Source: Paenibacillus sp. PK3_47 (lineage in GTDB: Bacteria; Bacillota; Bacilli; Paenibacillales; Paenibacillaceae). Taken from it: a DNA stretch of 64,000 nucleotides. The DNA is taken from the NCBI RefSeq assembly GCF_023520895.1, contig NZ_CP026029.1, forward strand, positions 5,146,001 through 5,210,000, read 5' to 3'. Each line of letters starts with the position of its first letter. Position 1 is the stretch's first letter. Positions 63,823-64,000 of the stretch are shown piece after piece. The position numbers and the translations under genes are program-made. The notes below the pieces were generated by a model. That model made no database searches, was not told the DNA's origin, and saw only the letters and a program-made list of their open reading frames with translations.

Positions 63823-64000
63823 AAATGGATTTCCTCCACCTAATGCGGTCATTTTTCATCATTTCTGAGCTTTTGTTGGAAATTCTCCAGTTAATCGGGC
63901 AGATTAAGGCTTTTGGCGACTTAGCCAGTCTATTTAAGTGGAGTATTTCCAATAAGAAAAGTATTAACGGCAATTATCGGTGGATTAGATGGAGAATTTC
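63823..64000. repeat. Quad-palindrome element, TGGA family, copy 4 (cut by window end)
   Basis: Palindromes begin at 63826, 63877, 63939 and 63990 (the last truncated by the window), spacing 51, 62, 51. Its first half is closest to copy 1. Confidence 0.9.

Overview
The window reads as a chromosomal segment of a spore-forming Gram-positive of the Paenibacillus type. Evidence seen: giant SLH-domain surface proteins, AGGAGG-like ribosome binding sites with frequent GTG/TTG starts, roughly 50% GC, spore-associated proteins (a YjcZ-like micropeptide, a LysM/M14 endopeptidase), and Zur boxes of the Bacillus type (CGTAATnATTACG). The genus is inferred. No phage, transposase, integrase or CRISPR array was seen.

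Layout. 1-16.3 kb: an apparent operon for two very large S-layer-anchored proteins (the first cut by the window edge) and a secreted trypsin-like protease, closed by a strong terminator. 16.4-20.5 kb: an orphan receiver domain, a PatB-type C-S lyase/aminotransferase, a nucleoside hydrolase and a secreted GH18-like protein. 20.5-21.6 kb: a repeat-filled gap. 21.6-28.3 kb: an orphan radical SAM enzyme, a RhaT-like permease, a chemoreceptor, an AraC regulator and an acetyltransferase. 28.3-32.2 kb: a histidyl-tRNA synthetase paralogue with a structured leader, an HD hydrolase and the DbpA helicase. 32.2-33.4 kb: another gene-free repeat region. 33.4-42 kb: a Fur-box ABC exporter, a YjcZ-like peptide, an MFS transporter, a methyltransferase, tRNA-Leu(CAG) and a six-PAS hybrid kinase.

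42-51 kb is a zinc-starvation island. Five Zur-box-like sites precede a NusG-II-domain gene, the zinc-free L33 plus a COG0523 GTPase, and a ZnuCBA-type importer ending in the zinc-free S14. A second COG0523 GTPase with a two-gene permease module lies between. Together these would free zinc from ribosomes, import it with a His-rich lipoprotein, and deliver it through GTPase chaperones. The znu leader carries 21 in-register copies of a heptamer equal to one Zur half-site.

51-64 kb is mostly housekeeping: an acetyltransferase and methyltransferase cluster, MBL hydrolase, HTH regulators, a YutE-like protein, YtxH, glutamate racemase with the M14 endopeptidase, an ABC-2 permease with its TetR regulator, a histidine-substituted HesB-fold protein, a DUF1450 protein and an aldo/keto reductase.

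The most unexpected signal is intergenic. Two sequence-unrelated families of about 180 bp elements share one design: four short palindromes spaced almost exactly 50/51, 62 and 50/51 bp, the second half inverted relative to the first. There are four copies of the TGGA-N5-TCCA type and three of the TAACGGA-N7-TCCGTTA type. A third palindrome, TACTCG-N6-CGAGTA, forms a seven-unit array with an exact 52 bp period.
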